From NCBI GenBank assembly GCA_903857265.1, contig CAIODZ010000022.1:124001-188000 (forward strand): DNA of 64,000 bases, in the 5' to 3' direction. Shown in pieces: positions 57,153 through 64,000 of the stretch. The position numbers and the translations under genes were made by a program. This DNA is from an uncultured Phycisphaerales bacterium (GTDB lineage: Bacteria > Planctomycetota > Phycisphaerae > Sedimentisphaerales > Anaerobacaceae). Every line of letters starts with the position of its first letter. The stretch's first letter is position 1. The notes under the pieces are model-generated. The model was given only the letters and a program-made list of their open reading frames with translations. It searched no databases and was not told where the DNA came from.

Positions 57153-58397
57153 TCAGGCAAGTGTGCGTATTGCCTGACTCATAAGCCGGGCAACAGGCAA
57201 TCTTTGCGGACATCGCGACTCCGCCGCGGAGTAATCAACCGTGAGTATTTTGTCGCGCGTCTGCTGCGGGATGTCCGCGAAAAGCTGACGGGCGGTTTGG
57301 GTATCGCCGAAGCTGTTATAATACATAAGATATCGCATAATGTCGCTGACAGGAACGCCGGCAGCAACTGAATCGCAGATATTCGCGCAACCGGCGCAAT
57401 AGCCGGAGCAGGTCTCGGCTGCGTAGTTTTCAAGCACTTCTTTATCAAGCTGCGTCAGCTTCTTTTTATCCAACGCGGCAGCGACGTTCTGTCGCAAGTG
57501 CTCTGTGTTTTCTCTACCGACACAGGCGGCTGTAACGCGTTTGTCATCGAGAACAAATTTTAGTTTGGCCTGCCCTTCGGTGAATCCTTTTGCCGAGAAG
57601 TGCTCCATTAGTTTTTTGTCGTTATCGCTCTCAACTTTTTGCGCCTGTGTCTTCATTGCGATTATGCCTATACCAGCATCGTAGCAGGCCTGGACGGCGT
57701 CAACGAGCTTCTGGTTCTGCATAACCCGGAAATTATATATCGGCATCACCGCGTCAATCCAGTCCAGCTTGGATGCCCCCATAAGACAACCAGCCACGTT
57801 GGCGTGAGTGCTGAAGCCGAAGTATTTGATGGCCTTTCGCTCTTTGGCCTTCTCGGCCCATTTCTTCATTTCATCATTTAACTGTGCGGGACTACTCAGA
57901 CCGTGGACTCCGAAATACAGGTCGATGTAATCGGTCTTCATCCGCCCCATACTTGCCTGAAGGTGCTTTTCGACGTCTTCGACGTTCTTGGCGAATGATG
58001 CCTTGGTCATCAGGAACAGCTTTTTGCGCACGTCAGGTTTTTTTTCGATGAATTTTCCAATACCAAGCTCGCTGTTGCCGTTCTCATACATAGAAGAGGT
58101 GTCCCATGAAGTAACACCCAAGTCGATGGCTTTGCGCAGAATAATCTGGTTATCGACTGCGTTAAAGGCAACGCCTAACGCAAGACAGGGGATTTCAACA
58201 CCGGTTTTGCCGAGTTTTCGTTTTGGCAATTCAAGCGGTTGGATCGATTGTTCTTTTAGCCCATTGGGTTCGTTCGAATCCGTCTGCGGTGAGCTTGTCG
58301 AAGAGGTCGAACCCGCTAAAACTTTCGAACCGATAACCGAACCTATACCGGCAGCGCCGGCAAATTTAAGGAATCCGCGTCTGCTGACTTCACTCAT
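57153..58397 (-). CDS. TAT-exported aldo/keto reductase with C-terminal Fe-S tail, copy A
   Basis: A twin-arginine signal (SRRGFLKF, residues 5-12) precedes an aldo/keto reductase barrel (LGLGVAFNAVDN-type start, then TKASF, DYIDLYFGVHG and GFSTHANVAG). The C-terminal ~90 residues hold C-x3-C-x2-C-x3-C (CSGYCAGCANIC), likely a [4Fe-4S] site. Folded export with a cluster fits TAT. Redox partners may be the polyferredoxin downstream. The substrate is unknown. It is the last gene of the leftward cluster, 26 bp after its paralogue. Confidence 0.85.
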   Translation of the reverse strand: MSEVSRRGFLKFAGAAGIGSVIGSKVLAGSTSSTSSPQTDSNEPNGLKEQSIQPLELPKRKLGKTGVEIPCLALGVAFNAVDNQIILRKAIDLGVTSWDTSSMYENGNSELGIGKFIEKKPDVRKKLFLMTKASFAKNVEDVEKHLQASMGRMKTDYIDLYFGVHGLSSPAQLNDEMKKWAEKAKERKAIKYFGFSTHANVAGCLMGASKLDWIDAVMPIYNFRVMQNQKLVDAVQACYDAGIGIIAMKTQAQKVESDNDKKLMEHFSAKGFTEGQAKLKFVLDDKRVTAACVGRENTEHLRQNVAAALDKKKLTQLDKEVLENYAAETCSGYCAGCANICDSVAAGVPVSDIMRYLMYYNSFGDTQTARQLFADIPQQTRDKILTVDYSAAESRCPQRLPVARLMSQAIRTLA

Positions 58398-58423
58398 TCA
58401 ATTCTCCTCGCGTAAATAGCTAA

Positions 58424-59641
58424 TCAGGCAAGTTTTTCGACGGCTTCCCGGACAAGCCGGGCAATCGGCATATGCTGCGGGCAACGTTGTTCCGCGAGCC
58501 GATAATCGGTCGTCAATAACCTCGCCCTTACATCGGCGGGTATAGCAGCGAACGTTTGTTTCGCCAGTTGTGTGTCACCGTAGCTGTTGTGATACATAAG
58601 CGACCGCATGACATCATTGATATTTGACACACCGGAGGCAGCATCGCAGATATGGGAGCAGCCGGCACAATAACCGGAGCACGTTGCGTTTGCGTATTCG
58701 GCAAGAGCGTCTTTGTCGTCCTGCGCCAGTTTTGTCTTGTCGAGCATCGCGGCGACGTTTTCATTGATAAAAGCAACGCTGTTCATACCGACTGTAACAG
58801 CGGCAATTCTCTCATCTTCCATAACGGCCTTTATCTTCGCCTGGCCCTCGGTGAAACCCTTCGCTGAAAAATGCTCAATCAATTTCTTGTCCTCATCGGT
58901 CTCGACGTTTACGCTCTTCTGGGTCTTCATTGCAGTAAGCGCTATTCCCGCTTTATAGCAGGCATCAATCGCCTTTTGCATCATGGGGTCTTTAGTCAGA
59001 CGGAAGTTATACGTTGTCAAAATAGCGTCAACCCAGCCAAGTTTTGATGCCTCTAACAGATTTTTCGCCATATTGCTGTGCGTGCTAAAGCCGAAATATT
59101 TTATCAGGCCCTTTTTCTTTGCGTTTTCTGCCCAGGGCTTGAGGTCTTCTGTAAGCTGCGAAATATTATCGAGAACGTGAACGCCGTAGTACACATCAAT
59201 GTAATCGGTATTCATTCTTTTTAACGATTCCTGGAGCCGGCCTTCGACTTCCGCTGCTCCCTTGGCGTGCGAGGCCTTGGTCGCGATAAACAGTTTCTTT
59301 CGCATCTCAGGTCTGCCAGCCAGGAACTTGCCAATGCACAGTTCACTGTTGCCGTTGGTGTAGCCAGAAGCGGTATCCCAGTAGGTTACACCCCATTTCA
59401 GAGAGCTTGTAAGAATAACCTGGTTATCGATAAGCTGTATGGCGCCGAGAGACAACGCCGACACATCCGGTCCCGCCTTGCCGAATTTTCGCGTGGGGAC
59501 CTGTGGGGTTTCACTCTGCTGTTTCCCAGCGGCTGTATTCGGCTCATTTGAATCCGCTTTTGCTTTCGACGCCAAAACGGAACCTAAACCCGCCACTCCG
59601 ATTGTCTTCAAAAAATTCCTTCTGTTAAATTCGCTGCTCAT
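58424..59641 (-). CDS. TAT-exported aldo/keto reductase with C-terminal Fe-S tail, copy B
   Basis: A twin-arginine signal (NRRNFLKT) is followed by a barrel of the same type as copy A (LGAIQLIDNQV, then TKASH, DYIDVYYGVHV and GFSTHSNMAK). The cysteine tail CSGYCAGCSHIC matches. The two proteins align over their full length but have clearly diverged, so they may handle different carbonyl substrates. About 100 bp separates it from the polyferredoxin gene upstream. Confidence 0.85.
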   Translation of the reverse strand: MSSEFNRRNFLKTIGVAGLGSVLASKAKADSNEPNTAAGKQQSETPQVPTRKFGKAGPDVSALSLGAIQLIDNQVILTSSLKWGVTYWDTASGYTNGNSELCIGKFLAGRPEMRKKLFIATKASHAKGAAEVEGRLQESLKRMNTDYIDVYYGVHVLDNISQLTEDLKPWAENAKKKGLIKYFGFSTHSNMAKNLLEASKLGWVDAILTTYNFRLTKDPMMQKAIDACYKAGIALTAMKTQKSVNVETDEDKKLIEHFSAKGFTEGQAKIKAVMEDERIAAVTVGMNSVAFINENVAAMLDKTKLAQDDKDALAEYANATCSGYCAGCSHICDAASGVSNINDVMRSLMYHNSYGDTQLAKQTFAAIPADVRARLLTTDYRLAEQRCPQHMPIARLVREAVEKLA

Positions 59642-59743
59642 TGATAACTCTCCATAAGAAACTCATTTTTCGTTCATGTTATAAAGACAGGTTCAACTAT
59701 TATCTACCTTCGTCAATTCCATTCTGTTCACTCTGTTCTGCTA

Positions 59744-61468
59744 TTATAACAGCAATCTTCGGTCTGTGCTTCTGGTTTCGCCTTCAGCGGTAATTCTTAT
59801 CGCCCTTTTGCCGCTGACGGGGCACTCGTGCTCGCATACGCCGCAGCCGATACACTTTTCGATATCCACACAGGGCTTCTGCAATCGCACCTGTATTTCG
59901 ATTTTACCCGCCGCAGCAGCGGGCAATTTGCCTTCGGAAATTCCTACTGAAGTAGCGGTATTTGAGGAGATTTTGCGCCGGCTGCCGTCCTCAAAAAGAA
60001 CATAATAATCGCCCGTGGCGAATTTATCCGCGGGGATATCTCTGTCAATCTCGATTGTATTTTCCGTTACCTGCTTAATCGAAACTACGCTGTCTCTGAC
60101 CGTCGTAAAAACATCCTTCGTGAAAATCGCCTTTGGGCTGACGGGGCAATTTTCCTGGCAGACAATACAGGGCTTATCCATTGACCACGGCAAACACCTG
60201 CCCTGGTCAACGAATGCTGTTCCGAGTTTGATTGGGCCGGCGGAGGCAAAGTCGCCGAGGCCTCTTTTTTCATCGAGAGTAATCGGCCTGATTGCCGAAG
60301 TCGGGCAGACCTGTCCGCAGGCGACGCAATTCAACTGACAGCCGCTTGAGCCGATGCGGTTATTAAGTATCGGCGACCATAATCCTTCGAGACCGCCTTC
60401 CAGACCGGCCGGCTGAATAACGTTCGTCGGGCAAACCCGCATACACTGTCCACACTTGAGGCATCGTTTCAGAAATTCCGGCTCAGCCAAAGCGCCGGGC
60501 GGGCGAACCACACCGGTGTACCAGTTCGAGGCGACCTTGCCGCTTAGCCGAGTCGCGGGAGCAGCTATTATCCCGCTAACAAACGATAACACGACCCCCC
60601 TTCTGGAAACATCGACCTGCGTTTCACCTGCAAGTGAGGGCAAGGTCTGATAAGCGATGAGGTCGTGTTTGCAATCATCCCGGCAGTTGAAGCAAAGCAC
60701 ACATTCTGCAATTTTGATATTGCCGCTCGGCTCGCAGCCGCCCTCGCAGGCCTTTTCGCACATCTTGCAGTTGATACATTCGCTTTTGGTCTTGCCGATG
60801 CGCCAAATCGAGAACCTGCTTATGATTCCCAAAAACGCGCCAGTAGGACAAATAAACCGGCAGTAAAATCTCGGTATAAAAAGATTCAGCAGTACCGCTG
60901 TTGCAAATACGGTGAATATCAGCCAGCCAAACTCGTAATAACGCGCGTTGACCGAAGTTAGGTACGTGCCCCTGTCAAAAATGGGAAGTAACATAAGCTG
61001 AAACGAACGGGTTACCAGCGGGATGGGGTCGAGCAATCCTGTTTGAAGAGTGCCTGCCAGCGAGGGAAACACCGCCATCCCAAGGAAGAAAATCAAAATC
61101 AGGTATTTTATACACTGTGCCTTGCGGTATATGTTTAGCCGGATTTTCACAGCGACTTTTTTGCCCCGGTTGCCCAGATAGCCGACAAACTGATGTATCG
61201 CACCAAAAGGGCAAATCCAGCCGCAGAAAAACCGCCCGAAGATTATCGTCAGAATGACAACTCCAATCGCGCAGTGCAAAGGCCCGTAAAATTTGCGGGT
61301 TGATACTATCGTGCCGAGCGCAACAAGAGGGTCGATCTGTAAAATCCAGTTAATGGGCCAGTTCCGGATTTGCCAGAACTTTTCCCCGACCGTGGTAACG
61401 ATGCAAAACCACACAAACAGGGCAAAAAAGAACAACTGGTTTATTCTTCGAACCGTCGTGATTTTCAT
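59744..61468 (-). CDS. NapH/NapG-like membrane polyferredoxin fusion
   Basis: This 574-residue protein has several N-terminal membrane helices with the NapH-type motifs FCGWICPFGAIHQ and FYCRFICPTGAFLGI. Cluster motifs CINCKMCEKACEGGCEP and CVLCFNCRDDC follow. A NapG-like second half comes next, starting with an internal twin-arginine-type SRRGVVLSF and several [4Fe-4S] motifs (CLKCGQCMRVCP, CVACGQVCP, CIVCQENCP, CIGCGVCEHECP). It would pass electrons from the membrane quinone pool to periplasmic enzymes. No nitrate reductase is nearby. The aldo/keto reductases and the DUF362 protein are likelier partners, an inference. Confidence 0.85.
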   Translation of the reverse strand: MKITTVRRINQLFFFALFVWFCIVTTVGEKFWQIRNWPINWILQIDPLVALGTIVSTRKFYGPLHCAIGVVILTIIFGRFFCGWICPFGAIHQFVGYLGNRGKKVAVKIRLNIYRKAQCIKYLILIFFLGMAVFPSLAGTLQTGLLDPIPLVTRSFQLMLLPIFDRGTYLTSVNARYYEFGWLIFTVFATAVLLNLFIPRFYCRFICPTGAFLGIISRFSIWRIGKTKSECINCKMCEKACEGGCEPSGNIKIAECVLCFNCRDDCKHDLIAYQTLPSLAGETQVDVSRRGVVLSFVSGIIAAPATRLSGKVASNWYTGVVRPPGALAEPEFLKRCLKCGQCMRVCPTNVIQPAGLEGGLEGLWSPILNNRIGSSGCQLNCVACGQVCPTSAIRPITLDEKRGLGDFASAGPIKLGTAFVDQGRCLPWSMDKPCIVCQENCPVSPKAIFTKDVFTTVRDSVVSIKQVTENTIEIDRDIPADKFATGDYYVLFEDGSRRKISSNTATSVGISEGKLPAAAAGKIEIQVRLQKPCVDIEKCIGCGVCEHECPVSGKRAIRITAEGETRSTDRRLLL

Positions 61469-61475
61469 ATTATTT

Positions 61476-62486
61476 TCAGGTTACTTCGGCCCTCAATGGT
61501 TTGAGTGATTCGTAATCGACTGTCCCGACGCCTGCCTTTTCGGCGATTGCCAGATAAGGCAAATCCGCGGGTTTTAGATTCAGCAGTGAACATCCGAAGG
61601 CGTCCGCCGCGACCATATCGCAGCTAACAATCATCGTATTTGTTTTCTTCAGGTCCGACACCGAACCGCCCGTAGGTCCGTTGGTCATCATCGTAACCGT
61701 GCCGTCGAGTATGACCAGCGTCGGCTTTACGAGCATGGCAAGCTCGGCGATTATATTGTTGATATCCTGATGGAACACATTTCGCCTGCCGCCGAGAAGA
61801 CCATACCAGTTTTTCATAGTCATCGACGCCACGCTTCTGTGATGGTTTTTCAGGGGAGCTATGCCGATGAGCTTGTTGGCTTTGGCAAACGGGGCACAGT
61901 ATATGGGCCAATCCTTAATCAACGAGCCGCCCTCGAGCGTAAGCGGACTGAAATACGAATCCCTTGGCATAACTACCTGTGCGCCCGCTGCCGATGCAGC
62001 TTTACTGATACCGCTTATCGTAAAACAGCTCGCCGGGTCATTTATTGAATTGTCGGTTACTATGACCTTGCTCGCCTTTTTCTCGTAGCATAATTTCACG
62101 ACAGCGGCAATAACATCCGGATGCGTAGTAGCACCAAGAAGAGGCGGTGTCGCGAAGCCGACGTTTGGTTTTATTACGACAACGTCGCCCGGCTTTATAA
62201 ACCTCTCGATACCGCCGAGAAGCTCAATCGCTTTGTTTACAGTTTTTGCCCTGTCCTGGCCTTTGACGATGCTTATCACCTGCCCGTCTTTACGCGGCAC
62301 CGAAAAATCAGACAGTCCCTTCACGGAAGTCCCCAAAAAGCCGACTTCCTCGTTTTTCGCTCCCGGTCCTTTAGGGTCATAAAGCCAGCGTGCGACGCCA
62401 ACAGCAGCGGCAATCGAAGCCGCCGCTTTCGCCCCGCGGATAAGCAGTTGCCTGCGAGCGGAATTTATCTGGTTTGGTTCAGTCAT
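61476..62486 (-). CDS. TAT-exported DUF362 protein
   Basis: This 336-residue protein has an N-terminal SARRQLLIRG (twin arginine) before a hydrophobic Ala-rich stretch, then the DUF362 core (VVIKPNVGFATPP, VTDNSINDP, ANKLIGIAPLKNHHRSVASMTMKNWYGLL). It overlaps the DUF6599-like gene upstream by eight bases and is eight bases from the polyferredoxin gene, a tight operon. The shared export route suggests a periplasmic redox complex. Confidence 0.86.
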   Translation of the reverse strand: MTEPNQINSARRQLLIRGAKAAASIAAAVGVARWLYDPKGPGAKNEEVGFLGTSVKGLSDFSVPRKDGQVISIVKGQDRAKTVNKAIELLGGIERFIKPGDVVVIKPNVGFATPPLLGATTHPDVIAAVVKLCYEKKASKVIVTDNSINDPASCFTISGISKAASAAGAQVVMPRDSYFSPLTLEGGSLIKDWPIYCAPFAKANKLIGIAPLKNHHRSVASMTMKNWYGLLGGRRNVFHQDINNIIAELAMLVKPTLVILDGTVTMMTNGPTGGSVSDLKKTNTMIVSCDMVAADAFGCSLLNLKPADLPYLAIAEKAGVGTVDYESLKPLRAEVT

Positions 62487-63471
62487 TGATTTCCTTCAAC
62501 CGGCCGATTAGAATTTCCGCTGCCTTTTCCGCCGCCTGTTTGTCATTCGCCTCGTGAACACCACCGACAAATACGCCCGTCGAAAAGACCATCTCAAAGC
62601 TCCCGTAAAAATCCGCGACCGATGCGCCGGCGGATTTAAGGACTTCGCCGTCAACCGTAACCGCCTTGCCGCCATTGGTTATGAGAAAATCATAATAATT
62701 CTTCGCGATTGCTTTCGCCTCATCGGCGTTTTTGCGTTTGCTGAAAAATATCGAAACCGCTTTATCACCAATCTTATACGTCGCGGAGTAAGCATCGGTC
62801 AGGCCATCGAAGCCGAAGGCGTTATCAATTTGTAATTTCCAGCTTCCGGCCACCGTGCCTTGGGGCGGGAAATACCCCAATTCGACTATCTTGTCGTTGT
62901 CGGTTGGCTTAAATTTGGCGGACAGGTCTTTAGCGATACCTTCCATCCCGTCAACAAGCTCATTCGATTCGGCTGAGCCAATCATTTCGATATAATTTCT
63001 GCCAAGCGATATGCAAATCTCATTGCCCGCCACATACCCAAACGCCGACACACCCAAGTCGTTCAGGTCAGTCGCATCCGCCCTTTTCTGCCTGCTATAA
63101 ACCGAAAAGGCGTTCTTCGCATTGTTCATATCGTAAACATAAAGCTCAAATCCAAGTTCGGAATTACTTTTGGCGGCAAACCGCTGTGCGGTCAGCTTGA
63201 CAAAGCCGGCTTCCTGATACATAGGGGCCTTGCCGTCGATTTTCTCGTAAAGATTATCGTTGTTATATGTCTCGGCTTTGCCGACAGGCAGGAAATCACC
63301 ACCGCTCTCCTGCCCAGACCCCGACGCGATGCCGAACCGAGCCATATTATAATTCTGCGAAACAATATAGATGCCGGCCGCTGTGGCAACCATAACAAGC
63401 AAAATCAGCATGCCAACGACGGACTCAAGCGTTCTCGCACGACCGGAAAATAGCTGCATAAATTTCCGCAT
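62479..63471 (-). CDS. DUF6599-like membrane-anchored protein
   Basis: This 330-residue protein has one N-terminal transmembrane anchor (VVGMLILLVMVATAAGIYIV). The periplasmic body carries FLPVGKAETYNNDNLYEKIDGKAPMYQ, ELYVYDMNNAKNAFSVYS and DLSAKF, seen in the DUF6599 family next to DUF362/polyferredoxin clusters. No catalytic residues are obvious. It is the first gene of the leftward redox operon. The permease gene upstream is separated by about 100 bp. Confidence 0.75.
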   Translation of the reverse strand: MRKFMQLFSGRARTLESVVGMLILLVMVATAAGIYIVSQNYNMARFGIASGSGQESGGDFLPVGKAETYNNDNLYEKIDGKAPMYQEAGFVKLTAQRFAAKSNSELGFELYVYDMNNAKNAFSVYSRQKRADATDLNDLGVSAFGYVAGNEICISLGRNYIEMIGSAESNELVDGMEGIAKDLSAKFKPTDNDKIVELGYFPPQGTVAGSWKLQIDNAFGFDGLTDAYSATYKIGDKAVSIFFSKRKNADEAKAIAKNYYDFLITNGGKAVTVDGEVLKSAGASVADFYGSFEMVFSTGVFVGGVHEANDKQAAEKAAEILIGRLKEIND

Positions 63472-63568
63472 CCCGCTTTTATCGGGATTGCCCCTAAAAA
63501 CAGGCAGTTATTATACCCCCTGCCTCTACATTTGTCAAACTGAAGAAAGGAACGGGCGTTTCGCGGGT

Positions 63569-64000
63569 TTACTCGTGGCGAAGGGATTCAATTGGGTCCA
63601 TATTAGCGGCACGATAGGCGGGATACATGCCGAAGGCGATTCCAACAATACCAGATATGCCGAATGAAAGCAGCAGAGATATCCAGGTGATTACAGTCGG
63701 CATATTTCCGAATCGAGTTACAAAAAAAGGTATGATACAACCAAGGAAAATGCCAAGTATGCCGCCTGCAAACGTAAGAAAAAGAGTTTCGGAAAGGAAC
63801 TGAAAGATAATATCTTTTCTTTTCGCGCCGAGAGCCCTGCGGATACCTATTTCACGGGTTCGTTCGCTGACTGTAGCAAGCATAATATTCATAATGCCGA
63901 TACCGCCAACTAATAGAGAAATAGCTGCTATTGAACCAAGAACGACACTGAAGATGCGTTTGGTGCGTTCGGATTCGCGCAGAAGCTCAAGCGGCACAAC
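63569..64000 (-). CDS. MacB-type ABC transporter permease, C-terminal part (truncated by the window)
   Basis: The frame runs to the window edge, so the N-terminal membrane helix and periplasmic domain are missing. What remains is the FtsX/MacB C-terminal domain: [41 protein letters not shown], then the last two membrane helices and a conserved [16 protein letters not shown] end. Such permeases export peptides, lipoproteins or antibiotics with an ATPase partner. Confidence 0.92.
   Translation of the reverse strand, partial: VVPLELLRESERTKRIFSVVLGSIAAISLLVGGIGIMNIMLATVSERTREIGIRRALGAKRKDIIFQFLSETLFLTFAGGILGIFLGCIIPFFVTRFGNMPTVITWISLLLSFGISGIVGIAFGMYPAYRAANMDPIESLRHE

Noticed and set aside
57091-57177. 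28-codon ATG frame after an AGGAGG
   Set aside because: The spacing of 14 bases is too long for translation, and its 3' part is antisense to the end of the aldo/keto reductase gene.
59744-61468. Periplasmic nitrate reductase operon
   Set aside because: NapH/NapG-like motifs are present but NapA, NapB and the molybdenum genes are not. The neighbours are aldo/keto reductases and DUF362.

Overview
The window reads as a chromosomal segment of a Gram-negative, probably anaerobic planctomycete, most likely of the Phycisphaerae (Sedimentisphaerales-like). The clues are a giant secreted repeat protein ending in a dockerin-like/EF-hand module of the type common in that group, TAT-exported aldo/keto reductases with iron-sulfur tails, a heptose epimerase and a beta-barrel protein implying an outer membrane, and NifS/NifU plus NadA in one iron-sulfur/cysteine operon. 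No rRNA is present, so the assignment is an inference. Four tRNA genes are present: Leu(CAA), Gln(CUG), Val(UAC) and Ala(CGC).

Layout. 1-3.1 kb: edge of a restriction-modification locus (Eco57I-like methylase, Mrr-like nuclease). 3.3-9.1 kb: one giant secreted repeat protein. 9.6-14.3 kb: typA, tRNA-Leu, a GT39-type membrane glycosyltransferase and a PAP2 phosphatase. 14.3-24.5 kb: two divergent operons for cysteine, methionine and Fe-S metabolism (rrf2-cysK-cysE-nadA-metY-nifU-nifS leftward; yezD-DUF3034-metY-cysK rightward) sharing a control region with candidate Rrf2 operators. 24.6-28 kb: a sugar-related toroid protein, exonuclease III, and a GntR/SPFH pair.

28-31.8 kb is the most unusual stretch. 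Three leftward copies of one cassette, each a promoter, a fluoride (crcB-motif) riboswitch and an intrinsic terminator, precede a GY-rich HEAT-repeat protein, an unknown secreted protein, and a DUF883/YqjE-like membrane pair. No fluoride exporter is visible. Two of the three leaders also carry a short conserved reading frame (KWFMxVEEEDIVDxD) that the ORF track misses. 31.8-35.8 kb is an AT-rich glycan or lipid island, including a methyltransferase-GT2 fusion whose two halves differ in base composition.

36-45.5 kb holds marC, a deacetylase/GT4/GH100-like trio, a DUF362 protein, tsaD, larB (apparently with an ATT start), nnrD, an AhpD-like protein and a coiled-coil membrane protein. 45.5-53 kb holds bioY, a nitroreductase and a peptidoglycan-recycling operon (GH20, anmK, murQ, sodium symporter). 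53-56.7 kb holds avtA, tyrS and hldD. 57-64 kb is a redox cluster of two TAT aldo/keto reductases, a NapH/NapG-like polyferredoxin, a TAT DUF362 protein and a DUF6599-like protein, then the 3' end of a MacB-type permease cut by the window edge.
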